Shown here: piece by piece, positions 63,268-64,000 of the stretch
Position numbering within the stretch: position 1 is the first letter of the stretch
Layout: every line of letters starts with the position of its first letter
The notes under the pieces: model-generated
What the model was told of the DNA's origin: nothing
Seen by the model: the letters and a program-made list of their open reading frames with translations, nothing else
The model's database searches: none
Translations under genes and position numbers: made by a program
NCBI RefSeq assembly: GCF_000166275.1
Contig: NZ_CM001023.1
Location: forward strand, 3,289,001-3,353,000
Direction: 5' to 3'
Source: Algoriphagus machipongonensis
GTDB taxonomy: Bacteria > Bacteroidota > Bacteroidia > Cytophagales > Cyclobacteriaceae
Length of the DNA: 64,000 nucleotides

Positions 63268-64000
63268 ATGTACTCAAAACCTATTCGTCTCGAGGATCTT
63301 CATATCGAGAATTGGCCCAACCTAATACTATGGGCAGCACCAATCATGTTCCTTTTAGTTTTTATAGAATGGGGCATCAGCGCTTACCAAAAAAAAGACA
63401 CCTACAATACCAAAGACTTTTTTGCAGCATCCACTATCGGCTTGGTTAACGTAGGGATCTCTGCTTTGATTAAAGTGGCCACTTTCGGTTCAGCTCTGTT
63501 CTTTTACAATATTTCTCCATTTACGATCCCTGTGACTTGGTGGTCTTTTATCCTTTGCTTTATTGCGATCGATTTCGCCAGGTATTGGGCACATAGAATT
63601 GCTCATGAGCAACGTTTTTGGTGGGCGACACACATTACGCATCACAATAGCTCAAAGTACAATTTATCTGTCTCTTTTCGTTTGGGATGGACACAGCACA
63701 TCAAAGTCATCTTCTTCTTCCCAGTGATGTTTATGGGCTTCAACCCATTTGTCTTTTTCATCTGCCATCAAATTGCTGTTCTTTATCAATTTTGGATCCA
63801 CACAGAATACATCAAGAAGCTACCTAAGCCTATTGAATTTATTTTCACTACTCCATCCCACCATCGAGTACATCATGGCAGCGACGCGCATTACCTTGAT
63901 AAAAATTACGGTTCAACGTTTATTATTTGGGACAGGATGTTTGGCACTTTTATGCCCGAGGCAGAAAGACCTACTTACGGGATAACCAAGCCTGTAACTT
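63268..64000 (+). CDS. Sterol desaturase/fatty acid hydroxylase superfamily protein (3' end beyond window)
   Basis: Integral membrane di-iron oxygenase of at least 244 residues; no stop occurs before the window ends. The iron-binding His clusters are HRIAH (109-113), THITHH (121-126) and HHRVHH (198-203). Helices are near 20-35, 58-79, 92-106, 147-175 and so on. Such enzymes hydroxylate or desaturate sterols, carotenoids or fatty acids. It begins at the ATG 63268, about 110 bp beyond the secG terminator. The substrate is unknown; neighbours give no hint. Confidence 0.9.
   Translation, partial: MYSKPIRLEDLHIENWPNLILWAAPIMFLLVFIEWGISAYQKKDTYNTKDFFAASTIGLVNVGISALIKVATFGSALFFYNISPFTIPVTWWSFILCFIAIDFARYWAHRIAHEQRFWWATHITHHNSSKYNLSVSFRLGWTQHIKVIFFFPVMFMGFNPFVFFICHQIAVLYQFWIHTEYIKKLPKPIEFIFTTPSHHRVHHGSDAHYLDKNYGSTFIIWDRMFGTFMPEAERPTYGITKPVT

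Overview
The window is a chromosomal segment of a Bacteroidota bacterium, most likely a Cytophagales member of the Cyclobacteriaceae (Algoriphagus-like; genus inferred from overall gene content, not proven). The evidence is a type IX secretion sorting domain on a large adhesin, many Bacteroidota-style lipoproteins, an LptE-type lipoprotein downstream of miaB, the DUF3822-coaD-pyrE neighbourhood, DUF1573 and DUF6090-like proteins, low GC, A-rich translation starts and a promoter with a TAnnTTTG -7 box. I saw no rRNA, tRNA, CRISPR array, intact insertion sequence, prophage or replication origin.

Layout. 1-4.5 kb: the 3' end of a ribokinase gene overlapping a lipoprotein ADP-ribosylglycohydrolase, then a GH43 exo-galactanase-like enzyme and a PQQ-type sugar dehydrogenase. 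4.6-9.1 kb: a giant secreted HYR-repeat protein with a glycine-rich head and a T9SS tail. 9.9-12.7 kb: a glutamate-receptor-like potassium channel next to a sodium:alanine/glycine symporter. 12.8-19.2 kb: a tetR-tolC-acrA-acrB type RND efflux operon with a 40-bp palindrome over the repressor start. 19.2-27.6 kb: an AI-2E family permease, esterase, acyltransferase, GAF histidine kinase, secreted cyclophilin and AsmA-like protein. 27.6-33.9 kb: a non-phosphorylating L-fucose catabolic cluster with FucP and a mutarotase whose 5' end looks frameshifted. 34-43.6 kb: acetylesterase, HAD phosphatase, ABC exporter, a TolB-like/TPR/AraC regulator with a candidate operator before an oxidoreductase and a DUF4386 protein, and a GH39-like glycosidase. 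43.6-48.6 kb: a little-characterised group comprising a PRMT-like methyltransferase, an Asp/Asn-hydroxylase-like oxygenase, a membrane protein and a TraB/Tiki-like lipoprotein, followed by an esterase and a DUF1573 protein. 48.7-64 kb: mostly housekeeping genes (RecD-like helicase, Nudix proteins, coaD, pyrE, gamma carbonic anhydrase, YceI, pabB, dinB, miaB, a sigma-54 activator, lptE, secG), ending in a truncated fatty-acid hydroxylase.

How the genes work together. The fucose genes encode uptake, anomer interconversion, oxidation to the lactone, lactone opening, dehydrogenation and hydrolysis towards pyruvate and lactate, but L-fuconate dehydratase is not in the window. GH43, GH39 and several esterases fit a polysaccharide-degrading lifestyle. 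The most unusual items are the ligand-gated K+ channel beside an amino-acid symporter, the methyltransferase/oxygenase pair, and two strong unreported operator candidates (19113-19152 and 39745-39787).
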